A DNA stretch of 64,000 nt from Celeribacter naphthalenivorans (GTDB lineage: Bacteria > Pseudomonadota > Alphaproteobacteria > Rhodobacterales > Rhodobacteraceae). Made by a program: the position numbers and the translations under genes. The notes under the pieces were generated by a model, which saw only the letters and a program-made list of their open reading frames with translations, was not told where the DNA came from and did not search any database. The stretch is taken from NCBI RefSeq assembly GCF_020524585.1, contig NZ_JAIVLK010000002.1:310001-374000 (forward strand). Reading direction: 5' to 3'. The first letter of the stretch is position 1; each line of letters begins with the position of its first letter. Below, piece by piece: positions 45,733 through 54,940 of the stretch.

Positions 45733-46650
45733 TTATGCGGGGTTTTGGCGTCTCAGACGCGTCAAAACCCGGCCGTCGATGACCAAAAGCCCCAAAGCGA
45801 TGAGGCCAAAGCCCAAATAGGCCTGAAGCGAGAGGCTTTCCCCCAGCACGAGCGCGCCCAAGGCGATGGAGACCGGGGCGACGATGAGCGTCGTGAGCGA
45901 GGTGTTCCCGGCGCCCGCGAGTTGGATCACCTTGTAATAGATGATGTAGGGCAGGCTGGTGGCGAGGATCGAGAGATAGAATAGCGCGCCCCATGTCTCG
46001 GGGCGAAGTGTGACCGGGGGCAGGCCAGAGATCAGGAAGGCTGCGGGCAGGGCAAAGAGCGCCGCCCCCGTGAGCATACCGGCGGCGGCAACTTCGGGGC
46101 GCAGATCGGACAGCATGATGCGCCCGACGCAGTTCGACAGCCCGTAACACATGGTCGCCCCGATCATTGCCAGTTGGCCCAAAGAGGTGAGGTCAAAGGA
46201 CCCAAGTGCCTCGACGCCGATGATGGTCACGATGCCCATGACGCCCAAGAGCACGCCGGTGCCCTTGCGCAGGCCCAGCTTTTCATCGGCAAAGATGAGT
46301 GCGGCGAACAAGACGCCGAAAATGGCGGTGGAGGCATTCAGGATGCCCGCGAGGCCTGAGGGGATGTGATGCTGCGCCCATGAAATCAACAGGAAAGGCA
46401 CGGCGGAGGTCAGGCAGCCAACAAGGATGAAACGCCAGAGGTAGCGGGAGAAGGCGGGGAGGGGGAAACCTTTGATCAGCACATAGGCCCACAGCACCAG
46501 CGCGGCGATGGAAACGCGGCCCGCGACGATCCAGAGCACCGGAAGTTCGCGGATCAGGATGGCGACCGAGAGAAAGGAACAGCCCCAAAGACCGCCCATG
46601 GCGAAGAGCCCGGCCCAGGCGGCGGGGGGGATGGTTTTTTGTGGCGCCAT
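45733..46650 (-). CDS. EamA/DMT-family transporter
   Basis: This 305-residue ten-helix membrane protein is made of two EamA repeats (first GLWGCSFLSVAILIRELPVL, second around MLTGAALFALPAAFLISGLP). Drug/metabolite transporters of this type export amino acids, purines or drugs; no substrate is indicated. AAAGGA nine bases before 46650 fixes the start; an ATG 84 bases further upstream is not needed. Confidence 0.85.
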   Translation of the reverse strand: MAPQKTIPPAAWAGLFAMGGLWGCSFLSVAILIRELPVLWIVAGRVSIAALVLWAYVLIKGFPLPAFSRYLWRFILVGCLTSAVPFLLISWAQHHIPSGLAGILNASTAIFGVLFAALIFADEKLGLRKGTGVLLGVMGIVTIIGVEALGSFDLTSLGQLAMIGATMCYGLSNCVGRIMLSDLRPEVAAAGMLTGAALFALPAAFLISGLPPVTLRPETWGALFYLSILATSLPYIIYYKVIQLAGAGNTSLTTLIVAPVSIALGALVLGESLSLQAYLGFGLIALGLLVIDGRVLTRLRRQNPA

Positions 46651-46760
46651 GCGGGTGGGTCCTTTTGTCTTTTGGGACAAGGTCGCGTGCATCGGCACAG
46701 GTGGCAAACCGGAAATTGTGCAAAAGCCCATCACGGTTTCTGATGAACGTCTTTGGCAGG

Positions 46761-46788
46761 AAAAAAGGCCCCGCGAGATGCGAGGCCT
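46761..46788 (-). terminator. Terminator of the FadL-type porin gene
   Basis: On the minus strand a 9-bp stem AGGCCTCGC / GCGGGGCCT (one T-G pair) is followed by TTTTTT. Confidence 0.85.
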
Positions 46789-46810
46789 TTCAAATGCGTA
46801 TCCGGTCGGA

Positions 46811-47890
46811 TCAGAAATGATGCGACAGTTTCAGGCCGACACCGATGGCGGTGTTGTCTTCGAATTCGGAGAGGATCGAGGTCGATGCATCGCCGAGCCA
46901 GACATAGGAGACACCGCCGGAAATCGCGGTTTGTTCGGTGATCTGGTACTTCGCACCGACCGTCAGAGAGGTATAGCCATCGCGCGGCGACAGGTTGCCG
47001 GAGAGGCCACCGGTGCCATCTTCATAGCCGATCGCAACAGAGCCGGACCATTTGTCGTTGAAACGACGCCCGATGCCGAGGCTGTAGGAGGTGGTGTCGC
47101 CGTTGTGATCGACGAGAATACCGCCACCGGTCAGGGCGTTGTAGTCGTTCGGGTCGATCACGGTTTCGGTCCATTCCGCCCAACGCGCGGAGAACATCAA
47201 CAGCGTGTCGGCGGCAATCCCGGTCTGGAAGTCGAAGTTCACAGATTTCGGCATCACGACCTCCATCTGCGAGACATTCGTGCCAAGCGGGATAGAGCTT
47301 TCCGTCACATCGAAGTCGATGGTCGTTTCTGAGTGGTAGGTCAAAGAGGCCCGAAGCGCGATGTCCGGAATCTCATAGGCCACACCCGCAAGCCAAGACC
47401 AATCGTTCTCGTCCGAGGTTTCCATGCTGTAGGTCAGGAACGGCAGCGACACTTCGCCGGAAGAGGACAGGTTGCGCACACCGCCATGAACGGAGAAGCC
47501 GTTGCCAAGTTTGTAGCGCAGGATGGCTGTCACACCGACCGTATCGACAGTGGCCGTGGAGTTTTCCAGCAAGTAGCCTGCTTCGGCATCGCCATAATCC
47601 ACATCGGCGCCATAGGGCTGGTCGATGATGATGGCCATGGAGAGCGCGTCTGTCAGATCGCGTTTGTAGGCGCCGGACAGCTGGGTGTAGGACGGGGCCA
47701 TATCGCCCGAATAGCCGTAGACGGGCGAGGTGCCGGTGACATCCGGGCTGATGGACCCAAAGCTCAGTTCGACATAGGTGCCTGTCTCGAAAATCGGTGC
47801 AATGGATTGACCGGAACGGTCCATGCCGCCTGCGAATGCACCCGTTGAGCCGACCGCGAGTGAAGCGGCCAGAAGTGTTGTTGTTTTCAT
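46811..47890 (-). CDS. FadL/OMPP1-type outer-membrane transporter
   Basis: This 359-residue beta-barrel has a signal peptide (MKTTTLLAASLAVGSTGAFA) and a mature N-terminus GGMDRSGQSIAPIFETGTYV. Family-like barrel segments include VGVTAILRYKLGNGFSVHGG, FDFQTGIAADTLLMFSARWA and the terminal strand GVGLKLSHHF. FadL proteins carry long-chain fatty acids or other hydrophobic compounds across the outer membrane. GGAG six bases upstream supports the start. The gene stands alone with its own terminator. Confidence 0.85.
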   Translation of the reverse strand: MKTTTLLAASLAVGSTGAFAGGMDRSGQSIAPIFETGTYVELSFGSISPDVTGTSPVYGYSGDMAPSYTQLSGAYKRDLTDALSMAIIIDQPYGADVDYGDAEAGYLLENSTATVDTVGVTAILRYKLGNGFSVHGGVRNLSSSGEVSLPFLTYSMETSDENDWSWLAGVAYEIPDIALRASLTYHSETTIDFDVTESSIPLGTNVSQMEVVMPKSVNFDFQTGIAADTLLMFSARWAEWTETVIDPNDYNALTGGGILVDHNGDTTSYSLGIGRRFNDKWSGSVAIGYEDGTGGLSGNLSPRDGYTSLTVGAKYQITEQTAISGGVSYVWLGDASTSILSEFEDNTAIGVGLKLSHHF

Positions 47891-48051
47891 GATCTCCATC
47901 CCTGACGAGCACCGAGGCTCGCTTCGATCTAAGTTGTTCGTGTTGAGCGACTTTCCGCTCTTATTGTTCACTCAGCCTAAGCTGCGACAAAATTTCAAGC
48001 AATTCTGACGCCACGTCATGATGAAAACGGGGTGATCATGGTTTTTGTGCA

Positions 48052-48951
48052 TCAACTTGGGGTGGAGTGGGCCGAAATTCGACGGTTCTCGGCCAAGATG
48101 TTGATGTAATTGGCGGAAAAGATGATCGCAGCGCCCAGAAACACCAGAGCATCGAGGCCTTCGCCGTAGAACATCATGCCGATGACGGCAATGATCGGCA
48201 GGCGCAGGAAGTCGATCGGCGTGACGATGGAGGCGGGCGCCAGAGACAGTGCCGTGGTCAGGCAGAAATGCGCACCGAGGCCAGAGACGGCCACCACGGT
48301 GACCCAGGGTAGATCGATCAAGCGGGGTAGGGCCATGTCGCCGTCGGCCAGCGCGCAGACGAGACCAAAGCCGAGCTGAAGCGTGACCATCCAGAACATG
48401 ATGCCCAGAATTGTGACATGGGCTGTGAGCGTCAGCCGCTTGGTGAACAGAGCTGAGGCGGCAAACCCGAGGGCACAGGCCATGGCGGCAAAGATGCCGA
48501 TGGACAGGCCATCAGCGCCAAAGGGCCGCGCGACGATCAGGATGCCTGCGAAGCCCATTAAGGAGGTGAACGCGCGGGTGGGCGTCATCTTTTCGCCCAA
48601 AAAAATCGTGGCGCCGAGACCCACAAGGATCGGGTAGGAGAATTCGAGCGCGAACAGCTGTGCCATCGGGATCAGGGTGAGGGCATAGAGCCAGAGGTTC
48701 TGGCCTGCGAAATGGCCGAGGTTGCGCCCGACATGCAAAGGCATGGCGGAGGGGCGGCACTCGCGCAGGCGGCCTTGGGTGACGGCGATGGTCAAGACGA
48801 TCACGAGGCCGATCAGGGAGCGGTAGCCCAGAATTTCAAAGGTGTCGAGATGGCCGGCGAGCTGGCGCCCGGCCACGGCCATGGAGGAAAATCCCAAAAG
48901 CGCGCCGCTCATCCAGAGTGCGGCTTTGATCGGCTGACTTTGCATACTCAT
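48052..48951 (-). CDS. EamA/DMT-family transporter
   Basis: This 299-residue, ten-helix inner-membrane protein has two EamA domains (GALLGFSSMAVAGRQLAGHL and AMACALGFAASALFTKRLTL). It resembles the RhaT/YdcZ-like group of general exporters. The monooxygenase-like gene lies ten bases upstream, so both are probably co-transcribed. Two in-frame ATGs (48951 and 48945) are possible. Confidence 0.85.
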   Translation of the reverse strand: MSMQSQPIKAALWMSGALLGFSSMAVAGRQLAGHLDTFEILGYRSLIGLVIVLTIAVTQGRLRECRPSAMPLHVGRNLGHFAGQNLWLYALTLIPMAQLFALEFSYPILVGLGATIFLGEKMTPTRAFTSLMGFAGILIVARPFGADGLSIGIFAAMACALGFAASALFTKRLTLTAHVTILGIMFWMVTLQLGFGLVCALADGDMALPRLIDLPWVTVVAVSGLGAHFCLTTALSLAPASIVTPIDFLRLPIIAVIGMMFYGEGLDALVFLGAAIIFSANYINILAENRRISAHSTPS

Positions 48952-48961
48952 TTAAAGGAAC

Positions 48962-49243
48962 TCATGCGGCGCTTTTTTTGAAATTGCGCGCCATATGATG
49001 GGTGACGCGCCACCAGTCGGAGCTTTGCGTGCGGTCCTGATGCGCCTCGAAGGCGCGGGCGTCGCGGAACACTTCGGTGAGGTGAAACTCAGTGGGGCGC
49101 ACCTCATCCTGCCAGAGATCGAATTGCAGACATCCGGGTTCGGCGCGCGACAGGCGGATGTGCTCGGGCAAAAGCGCCAAAACGTGATCCACCTCATCGG
49201 GCGCGCAGGTCATCGTGCCGGTCAATAGCACTTTTCCAGCCAT
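48962..49243 (-). CDS. Antibiotic biosynthesis monooxygenase (ABM)-domain protein
   Basis: This 93-residue ferredoxin-like protein of the ABM superfamily has the family signature SRAEPGCLQFDLWQD, then FHLTEVFRDARAFEAHQ. Small ABM proteins are monooxygenases or heme/quinone-handling enzymes; the actual reaction is unknown. GAGGAGA precedes the start. It is upstream of the EamA transporter gene in a two-gene unit. Confidence 0.82.
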   Translation of the reverse strand: MAGKVLLTGTMTCAPDEVDHVLALLPEHIRLSRAEPGCLQFDLWQDEVRPTEFHLTEVFRDARAFEAHQDRTQSSDWWRVTHHMARNFKKSAA

Positions 49244-49295
49244 TCGGTTCTCCTCCCAGAGCTCGGTGTCGGAGCTTTACGGCCGCCCCCCTGCC

Positions 49296-50267
49296 TCATC
49301 CCGCGAGAGGGTCGTTGCAAAGCGTCAGGATGTCCATCCCTGTTTCGTCGGAAAGCTGCGCAGCCTCCTTGCGCCAATGCATATGGGCCTGACGTTGAAA
49401 TTCGGTCATGGCCTGGGCGTCTTCAGGCTCGCGCCATGGCTTTTTATGGGATGCGAAATGAAGGATGCCGGGATGTGCAAAGGCCTCACGGTATTCGGCA
49501 CGTATGCGGCGCGGCACATACTGTCTCTGTATCCTGCGATCTGCAATCAAAAGGTGTTGCAGGTTCCAGCGGATCGGCAAGGGGGCGATTTGACCGGCGA
49601 ACAGAAAATTGAACCAGTCCTGATCATTCATGGGCCAGTTTTTTTCCGCTTTGGTTTTGAGACAGGCCTCAAGATCGCAGAGGCGCTCCGCTTTGCCCTG
49701 CGCGTGCAGTTTGGGCATGTCGATCAAAGTTATGCCGGAATTGACGTAGCCCGAAATAGGAATGTCCCGTTTCGTTGCATGAAGAAAAGCGTTGATCTTT
49801 TCACATTTCTTTTTCCAGATCAGAGGAAAGCGCTGGTAGAACTGAAGCTTGTAGTAGAGCCAGTGATAATCATAATCCGGCGCGGCTGCTATGGCATGAT
49901 CGCCTAAGGGCGTGTCATAGGCCTGAGCGGCGTCATCCACGACCAAAGTGTCCCCGTCGATCACAAGGCTTTTGCGCGGCAGGATGTCGTAGAGATACAA
50001 TTGCCAGAAGTTCTGAATGGGAGCTTTGTGCGCCCAAGGGTGATCCGTCCCGGGCAGGTCCGGGTTTTCGACCAGTGTGATCCGGGCGTCGGGGTGGCGC
50101 TGTTTCAGGTGGTCGAGCGCCAGATGAAATGCAGGAAGGGCCCGGTCGGTCAGGAGCAGAACCTCGCAGGCCCCGCGGCTCTGACGCAGAAGGGACGAGA
50201 GCGAAACAAGCGTCGGAAAGGTGTAGCCTGCGTTGAAAACGTAGGAAAAATGCGCGTTGTGAGCCAT
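49296..50267 (-). CDS. GT8-like glycosyltransferase
   Basis: This 323-residue glycosyltransferase with the GT-A fold has the DxD-type motif VIDGDTLVV (about residue 104) and the ending FASHKKPW that in family GT8 binds the nucleotide-sugar phosphates. NSGITLIDMPKL and NDQDWFNFLF are also GT8-like. There is no signal or membrane helix. The sugar donor and acceptor are unknown; lipopolysaccharide or exopolysaccharide decoration is the usual role. It follows guaA, separated by a hairpin. Confidence 0.78.
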   Translation of the reverse strand: MAHNAHFSYVFNAGYTFPTLVSLSSLLRQSRGACEVLLLTDRALPAFHLALDHLKQRHPDARITLVENPDLPGTDHPWAHKAPIQNFWQLYLYDILPRKSLVIDGDTLVVDDAAQAYDTPLGDHAIAAAPDYDYHWLYYKLQFYQRFPLIWKKKCEKINAFLHATKRDIPISGYVNSGITLIDMPKLHAQGKAERLCDLEACLKTKAEKNWPMNDQDWFNFLFAGQIAPLPIRWNLQHLLIADRRIQRQYVPRRIRAEYREAFAHPGILHFASHKKPWREPEDAQAMTEFQRQAHMHWRKEAAQLSDETGMDILTLCNDPLAG

Positions 50268-50291
50268 GAAATATGGGGTGCTTTCAAGACG

Positions 50292-50313
50292 ACATGCCCC
50301 AGAAGGGGCATGT
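50292..50313 (-). terminator. Hairpin between guaA and the glycosyltransferase gene
   Basis: A perfect 9-bp stem ACATGCCCC / GGGGCATGT with a 4-base loop, 21 bases past the guaA stop. It lacks a T-run on the minus strand, so it may be a partial terminator or an mRNA-protecting hairpin. Confidence 0.5.
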
Positions 50314-50333
50314 GTTGTGTTTCGGGATCTGCG

Positions 50334-51905
50334 TTATTCCAGCTCGATCGTTCCCGGCGGCTTCGAGGTGCAGTCGTAGAACACTCGGTTCACGCCTTTG
50401 ACCTCGTTGATGATCCGGGTGGAGGTTTCACCGAGGAACTCATGGCTGAACGGGTAATAGTCCGCAGTCATGCCATCGACCGAGGTCACGGCGCGCAGCG
50501 CCAGCGCATAGTCATAGGTGCGTCCGTCGCCCATCACGCCCACCGTGCGCATCGGCAGGATGGCCGCGAAGGCCTGCCAAATCTCGTCGTAGAGGCCGTG
50601 TTTGCGAATCTGGTCGATGTAGACGGCGTCGGCCTTGCGCAGAATCTCAAGTTTGTCGCGGGTGATCTCGCCGGGGCAGCGGATCGCGAGACCCGGTCCG
50701 GGGAAGGGGTGGCGACCGATGAAGGACGCCGGCAGGCCCAGCTCATGACCGAGTGCCCGCACTTCGTCTTTGAACAGCTCGCGCAGCGGCTCCACGAGTT
50801 TGAGACCCATTTTCTCGGGCAGGCCACCGACGTTGTGGTGCGATTTGATCGTCACCGAGGGGCCGCCGGAGAAGGACACGCTCTCGATCACGTCCGGGTA
50901 CAGCGTGCCTTGGGCGAGGAATTCTGCGCCTTCGATCTGGTCGGCGTATTTCTGGAACACGTCGATGAACAGCTTGCCGATGGTTTTGCGTTTGACCTCC
51001 GGGTCAGACACACCTTCGAGCGCGCCGAGGAACAACTCGCTCTCATCCGCGTGGATGAGGTTCAGGTTGTAGTTGTCACGGAACATCGAGACGACCTGTT
51101 CGGCCTCGTTGAGGCGCAACAACCCGTGGTCCACGAAGACACAGGTCAGCTGGTCGCCGATGGCTTCGTGCAACAGGATGCCGGTCACGGAACTGTCGAC
51201 GCCGCCGGACAGGGCACAGATGACCTTTTTGTCGCCAACCTGTTCGCGGATTTTTGCGATCATCTCTTCGCGGTAGGCGCCCATGGTCCAGTCGCCTTTG
51301 AAGCCTGCGATTTTCACGAAGTTCTCATAAAGCGTCGCACCATTCGGCGTGTGGTGCACTTCGGGGTGGAATTGCACTGCGTAGAAGCGACGCTCGATGT
51401 CGGCGGTCATCGCAAAAGGCGCGCCCGGCGAGGTGCCGTAAACATCAAAGCCCGGCGCAATCTCGGCGACGTGGTCGCCGTGGGACATCCAAACCTGTTC
51501 GCGGCCGGAGGCGTCCAAGAACCAGCCGTTGAAGAAATCGGTGCTTTTGTCGGTCGGCGTCACATAGGCGCGACCGAATTCGGCGGTGGCATGTTCGCCC
51601 GCTTCAACACGACCGCCCAGATCGTGCATCATCACCTGCTGGCCATAGCAGATGCCAAGAATCGGCACGCCCATTTCATAGGCCGCTTTCGGCGGACGGG
51701 GGCTACCCTCGCGCATCACCGAATCCGGGCCGCCGGAAAAGATGATCGCTTTCGGATCGAACTCTTTCAGGCTTGCGTCGGTGACGTTCTGATAGGGGTG
51801 GATTTCGCAATAGACATTCAACTCGCGCAGACGCCGCGCGATGAGCTGCGTCACCTGAGAGCCGAAGTCGATGATGAGGAGGCGGTCATGGGATGTCTGG
51901 GTCAT
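50334..51905 (-). CDS. guaA: GMP synthase (glutamine-hydrolysing)
   Basis: This 523-residue enzyme aminates XMP to GMP. The N-terminal class I glutaminase domain has its nucleophile Cys in LGICYGQQ and the His/Glu pair in QFHPEVHHT. The ATP-pyrophosphatase domain has the PP-loop LSGGVDSSV, and the C-terminal dimerisation domain ends KPPGTIELE. It works downstream of GuaB (9518-10969). Normal length. Confidence 0.97.
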   Translation of the reverse strand: MTQTSHDRLLIIDFGSQVTQLIARRLRELNVYCEIHPYQNVTDASLKEFDPKAIIFSGGPDSVMREGSPRPPKAAYEMGVPILGICYGQQVMMHDLGGRVEAGEHATAEFGRAYVTPTDKSTDFFNGWFLDASGREQVWMSHGDHVAEIAPGFDVYGTSPGAPFAMTADIERRFYAVQFHPEVHHTPNGATLYENFVKIAGFKGDWTMGAYREEMIAKIREQVGDKKVICALSGGVDSSVTGILLHEAIGDQLTCVFVDHGLLRLNEAEQVVSMFRDNYNLNLIHADESELFLGALEGVSDPEVKRKTIGKLFIDVFQKYADQIEGAEFLAQGTLYPDVIESVSFSGGPSVTIKSHHNVGGLPEKMGLKLVEPLRELFKDEVRALGHELGLPASFIGRHPFPGPGLAIRCPGEITRDKLEILRKADAVYIDQIRKHGLYDEIWQAFAAILPMRTVGVMGDGRTYDYALALRAVTSVDGMTADYYPFSHEFLGETSTRIINEVKGVNRVFYDCTSKPPGTIELE

Positions 51906-51995
51906 GACTTGCCTTTATGCGCGCGCGGGCCTTGAGGCAAGATGGATTCCCGCCTCGCTTTCGCTGTTGCGGGGTTTGGCGCACAAAAAGGCATG

Positions 51996-52037
51996 AAAAA
52001 GTCCCCGGGGCCGCCTTTTTGAAGGGGCGCCGGGGGC
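51996..52037 (-). terminator. Terminator of the DUF6477 gene
   Basis: On the minus strand a long GC-rich stem (GCCCCCGG... CCCCGGGGAC, one bulge) is followed by TTTTT, 20 bases after the stop. Confidence 0.75.
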
Positions 52038-52056
52038 GTGGGAGAATGCTTTGGGG

Positions 52057-52350
52057 TCAGGCGGCGTGTTGTTCGCTTGGGAGCAGGCGCGCCTCGCCCA
52101 TCAGGGCGATCAAAAGCTCCACATGGCGTTTCACGCTATAGGTCGCGTCACCCGCGCGGCGGGTCTCCTCGATCTTGGCCTCTTCCTCGATCAGCGCGGA
52201 GAGGGCGCGGCTGGGCGAGGGGGCGGTGCTGGTGCGCATCACGCGCTTGAGGTCACGATTGCGGTTGTAGTCGTTCAGGCCAAAGCGCGCGGCCCGGATC
52301 AAGAGACGGGGGCGACGCAGGGCGTTGAGCAGGGTCGTGACATCATTCAT
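52057..52350 (-). CDS. DUF6477 family protein
   Basis: This 97-residue basic protein starts MNDVTTLLNALRRPRLLIRA, then ARFGLNDYNRNRDLKRVM, which I associate with DUF6477, a small family of unknown role in Rhodobacterales. It is likely all-helical and soluble. AGGAGA before 52350 supports the start. It is divergent from the DUF6456 gene, and the shared gap contains a CtrA-like half-site pair. Confidence 0.75.
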   Translation of the reverse strand: MNDVTTLLNALRRPRLLIRAARFGLNDYNRNRDLKRVMRTSTAPSPSRALSALIEEEAKIEETRRAGDATYSVKRHVELLIALMGEARLLPSEQHAA

Positions 52351-52676
52351 GAGTTTTATCTCCTGTTGTGGTGTGTCGTCACGATGACGACGCATTGATG
52401 ACACATTTGCACAACCTTAGCGTGTGTTGCGCATTGTTTCCGAAATGCGAACGGTCCTTTCCTCAAGTGTTTAGAAATAGGAAACAATACTGGATGAACG
52501 AGGTCATAATTAACCTTTGGGTAACCAATACAACCCATGGTTGAGGCAAGATTCGGGATAAATTTGGGGATAAAGCGTGGAAAAACGGTGGATAATTTGC
52601 TGACCCGCCAAAACGTCTGCCCCAAGTCTTAACCGTATCACTAATGGAAACAATTAACAGAACTGCCGGGGGAAAG
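52351..52676. other. Divergent promoter region DUF6477 / DUF6456
   Basis: This 326-base gap is richer in A and T than its surroundings and contains several TTAAC/GTTAA elements. The best pair, TTAA-N7-GTAAC (52510-52525), is one base from the CtrA consensus. No gene was seen. Confidence 0.45.
52510..52525. promoter_or_regulatory. Possible CtrA-like site, one mismatch
   Basis: TTAA (52510-52513), seven bases, GTAAC. One mismatch to TTAA-N7-TTAAC. It lies between divergent genes, so it could serve either. Confidence 0.35.
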
Positions 52677-53849
52677 ATGCTGGAATCAGGGAAGCCGACG
52701 ATGAACCAAGGGAGTGCACGAGGGGGGTGCCTGCCGAAATGGGTGCCTCAGGAAGCCAAACGTTATCTTGCGCATACGGAAAGCGGAGACACGATCCGGG
52801 AGCTGGCGCGACAGGGGGGCTGTGCGCCCTCCACGGTGATGCGACAGGTCCGTAAACTCGAGCAAAAGCGTGACGATCCACTGATCGACGAAGCGCTGGC
52901 CTCGCTCAGTCGTCTGGCCCCGAAAGATGCCGATCCCCAGCCCCCCCTCAGCGCGCTGCCCAAAGCCAAGGACATGGACACGATGACAGACAATAGCCCG
53001 TTCGACGACCCCATGGGGTCCACCCCGCCGGATGACGCGACGATCAATCGCGAAGCGCGCCGCATCTTGCGCCGCCTGTCCGAACCGGGGGCTTGTCTGG
53101 CGGTGGCGAAGGATATGGAAAAGGCCGTCGTGGTGCGTGATCTGCCAGACGGGCGCACCACGCGCACTGCCGTGCTCGACCGTCCGATTGCCCAGGCGAT
53201 GGCGCTCAAGGATTGGATCACCGCGAACGCCAAGGGCAAGATCACGCGCTATACGATCACCTCCGCGGGCCGCGCCGCGCTGCGCCGGTTTCTGGCCGAA
53301 GACGAATCCGCCCGTGCAGGGTTTGCTGAGGCCCCGGCACGCTTTGGCGAGATGGACCCGGACTATGATTTCCGGGCTGAGTTCGATCAGGGCGAGAGCC
53401 GCAACAAGCGCATTCGTTACAACACGGCGGAAAGCCCGGTCATGGTGCTGGCGCGCCGTCGCGACAAAGAGGGCGAAGCCTTTCTTTCCCCGGAACTCGT
53501 GGGGGCTGCGGAGCGTCTGCGCGAGGATTTCGAGCTGGCTCAGATGGGGGCGGGCAAGGAGCAGAATTGGGACCTCTACCTGACGGCGGGGGCGCAAAAG
53601 GATGTCGCGGGCAACGTCAACGGCTTTGGCCCCGATGCGGCGCGGGCGCGCGTCGGCGCGGCACTTTTGGACCTCGGGCCGGGTCTGGGCGATGTGGCGC
53701 TGCGCTGCTGTTGCTATCTTGAAGGCATGGAGCAGGCCGAGAAACGCATGGGCTGGTCGGCGCGCTCCGGCAAGATCGTGCTGCGGATCGCGTTGCAGCG
53801 GTTGAAAAAGCACTACGATGAGGCGGGGTATAGCAATCTGATTGGGTGA
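52677..53849 (+). CDS. HTH and DUF6456 domain protein
   Basis: This 390-residue protein has an N-terminal helix-turn-helix (SGDTIRELARQGGCAPSTVM, about 27-46) and a C-terminal DUF6456 region (AAERLREDFELAQMG, KRMGWSARSGKIVLRIALQR). The middle (about 70-120) is probably a disordered linker. It is likely a DNA-binding regulator of unknown targets. ATG 52677 is chosen because GGGGGAAAG ends next to it; ATGs at 52644 and 52701 are alternatives. Confidence 0.75.
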   Translation: MLESGKPTMNQGSARGGCLPKWVPQEAKRYLAHTESGDTIRELARQGGCAPSTVMRQVRKLEQKRDDPLIDEALASLSRLAPKDADPQPPLSALPKAKDMDTMTDNSPFDDPMGSTPPDDATINREARRILRRLSEPGACLAVAKDMEKAVVVRDLPDGRTTRTAVLDRPIAQAMALKDWITANAKGKITRYTITSAGRAALRRFLAEDESARAGFAEAPARFGEMDPDYDFRAEFDQGESRNKRIRYNTAESPVMVLARRRDKEGEAFLSPELVGAAERLREDFELAQMGAGKEQNWDLYLTAGAQKDVAGNVNGFGPDAARARVGAALLDLGPGLGDVALRCCCYLEGMEQAEKRMGWSARSGKIVLRIALQRLKKHYDEAGYSNLIG

Positions 53850-53910
53850 AATCCGGTCCTGGGCACAGCCCCGGATGAGCGCGGGGCAGGCCGAGTTAAG
53901 AGCATCCGCG

Positions 53911-53922
53911 TTATTGCAATAA
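53911..53922. promoter_or_regulatory. Perfect 12-base palindrome upstream of oxyR
   Basis: TTATTGCAATAA, a self-complementary element 56 bases before the oxyR start. It may be an operator or part of the promoter. Confidence 0.35.
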
Positions 53923-53934
53923 GTTGTCACGCGG

Positions 53935-53969
53935 CCCTCGTTTGATTAGATAAACTAATCAAACGAGGG
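53935..53969 (+). promoter_or_regulatory. 15-bp perfect hairpin covering the oxyR ribosome-binding site
   Basis: The left arm CCCTCGTTTGATTAG (53935-53949) and right arm CTAATCAAACGAGGG (53955-53969) enclose loop ATAAA. The right arm contains GAGGG, the ribosome-binding site of oxyR. As RNA this would hide the site. As DNA, the inner ATTAG-N5-CTAAT has the T-N11-A form of LysR-type operators. Confidence 0.75.
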
Positions 53970-53977
53970 CATCTCCC

Positions 53978-54901
53978 ATGCTTACACTCCGACAAATGAC
54001 CTATTTCGTGGCTCTGGCCGAGCGGCGCAGCTTTTCGGCGGCGGCTGAGGCCGTGCATGTCACGCAGCCCGCTTTGTCCCAGCAAATCAAGGAGATGGAG
54101 GCCTCGTTGGGGACGCAGCTCGTTGAGCGTCTCCCGCGTGACATTCGGCTGACCCGCGCGGGACAGGTGGTGCTCGAGCGTTGTCACGAAATTCTGGCCC
54201 TGACCCGCAATCTCGAGGCCGAGATTCGCCTGTCCAAAGGCCTCACCGGGCGGCTGACCCTTGGTGTCATCCCGACCATCGCCCCCTATCTCTTGCCGCG
54301 CGCGCTGACACGGATCAAGGCGGCGGCATTGGATCTCGACATGCGGGTGCGCGAAGCACAGACGGCGGAGCTGATCGCCATGGTGGCGGCGGGGCAACTC
54401 GACGCGGCGGTGATCGCGTTGCCCTATGACACGCTGGGGCTGATGGCGGAGCCGTTGTTCACGGATCGTTTCTTGCTCGCCGGGTCGCAAGCGCGGATCG
54501 AGGCGCTCACAGCGCAAAGCGCCCCGCGCCCAACCGATCTATCCCCAGATACGCTTTTGTTGCTCGATGAGGGCCATTGTCTGGCCGATCAGGCGCTCGA
54601 TGTCTGCGGTCTCAAACGCACCCGCCAGACAGTGGACCTCGGCGCCTCGTCCTTGGCCACGCTTTGCGGGTTGGTGGCGCAGGGCTTTGGGCTGACTTTT
54701 TTGCCGGAGATCGCGCTCTGTTCCGAAATGGCAGCGAGCCCCGATATGGCCGTGCGGCGTTTTCCCGATCCGCAACCCGAACGCACCGTGGCGCTGGTGC
54801 GGCGGCACTCGACGGAGGTGAAAGAATGGTTCACGGAATTGGCCGCGCTGTTGAAAGATGCGGGTGAAGAATTGCTTTGCGAGGCACGTGTTCGCGCCTA
54901 A
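53978..54901 (+). CDS. oxyR: OxyR-type hydrogen-peroxide sensor/regulator
   Basis: This 307-residue LysR-family activator has an N-terminal winged helix (LTLRQMTYFVALAERRSFSA, then HVTQPALSQQIKEMEASLGT). In the effector domain, DEGHCLADQALDVCGL holds C201 and C210, spaced exactly as the redox pair C199/C208 of E. coli OxyR, so peroxide sensing by disulfide formation is expected. GAGGG eight bases upstream is the ribosome-binding site, and it lies in the right arm of a perfect hairpin. No catalase or alkyl-hydroperoxide-reductase gene is beside it; a Prx5-type gene lies 835 bases further on, convergent. Confidence 0.9.
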   Translation: MLTLRQMTYFVALAERRSFSAAAEAVHVTQPALSQQIKEMEASLGTQLVERLPRDIRLTRAGQVVLERCHEILALTRNLEAEIRLSKGLTGRLTLGVIPTIAPYLLPRALTRIKAAALDLDMRVREAQTAELIAMVAAGQLDAAVIALPYDTLGLMAEPLFTDRFLLAGSQARIEALTAQSAPRPTDLSPDTLLLLDEGHCLADQALDVCGLKRTRQTVDLGASSLATLCGLVAQGFGLTFLPEIALCSEMAASPDMAVRRFPDPQPERTVALVRRHSTEVKEWFTELAALLKDAGEELLCEARVRA

Positions 54902-54940
54902 ATTTGTCTCCCAATAAACCACTCAGCCCGTTGAACAAAA

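Noticed and set aside
50001-51935. A 644-codon plus-strand frame opposite guaA
   Set aside because: Antisense shadow; guaA motifs on the minus strand are unambiguous.
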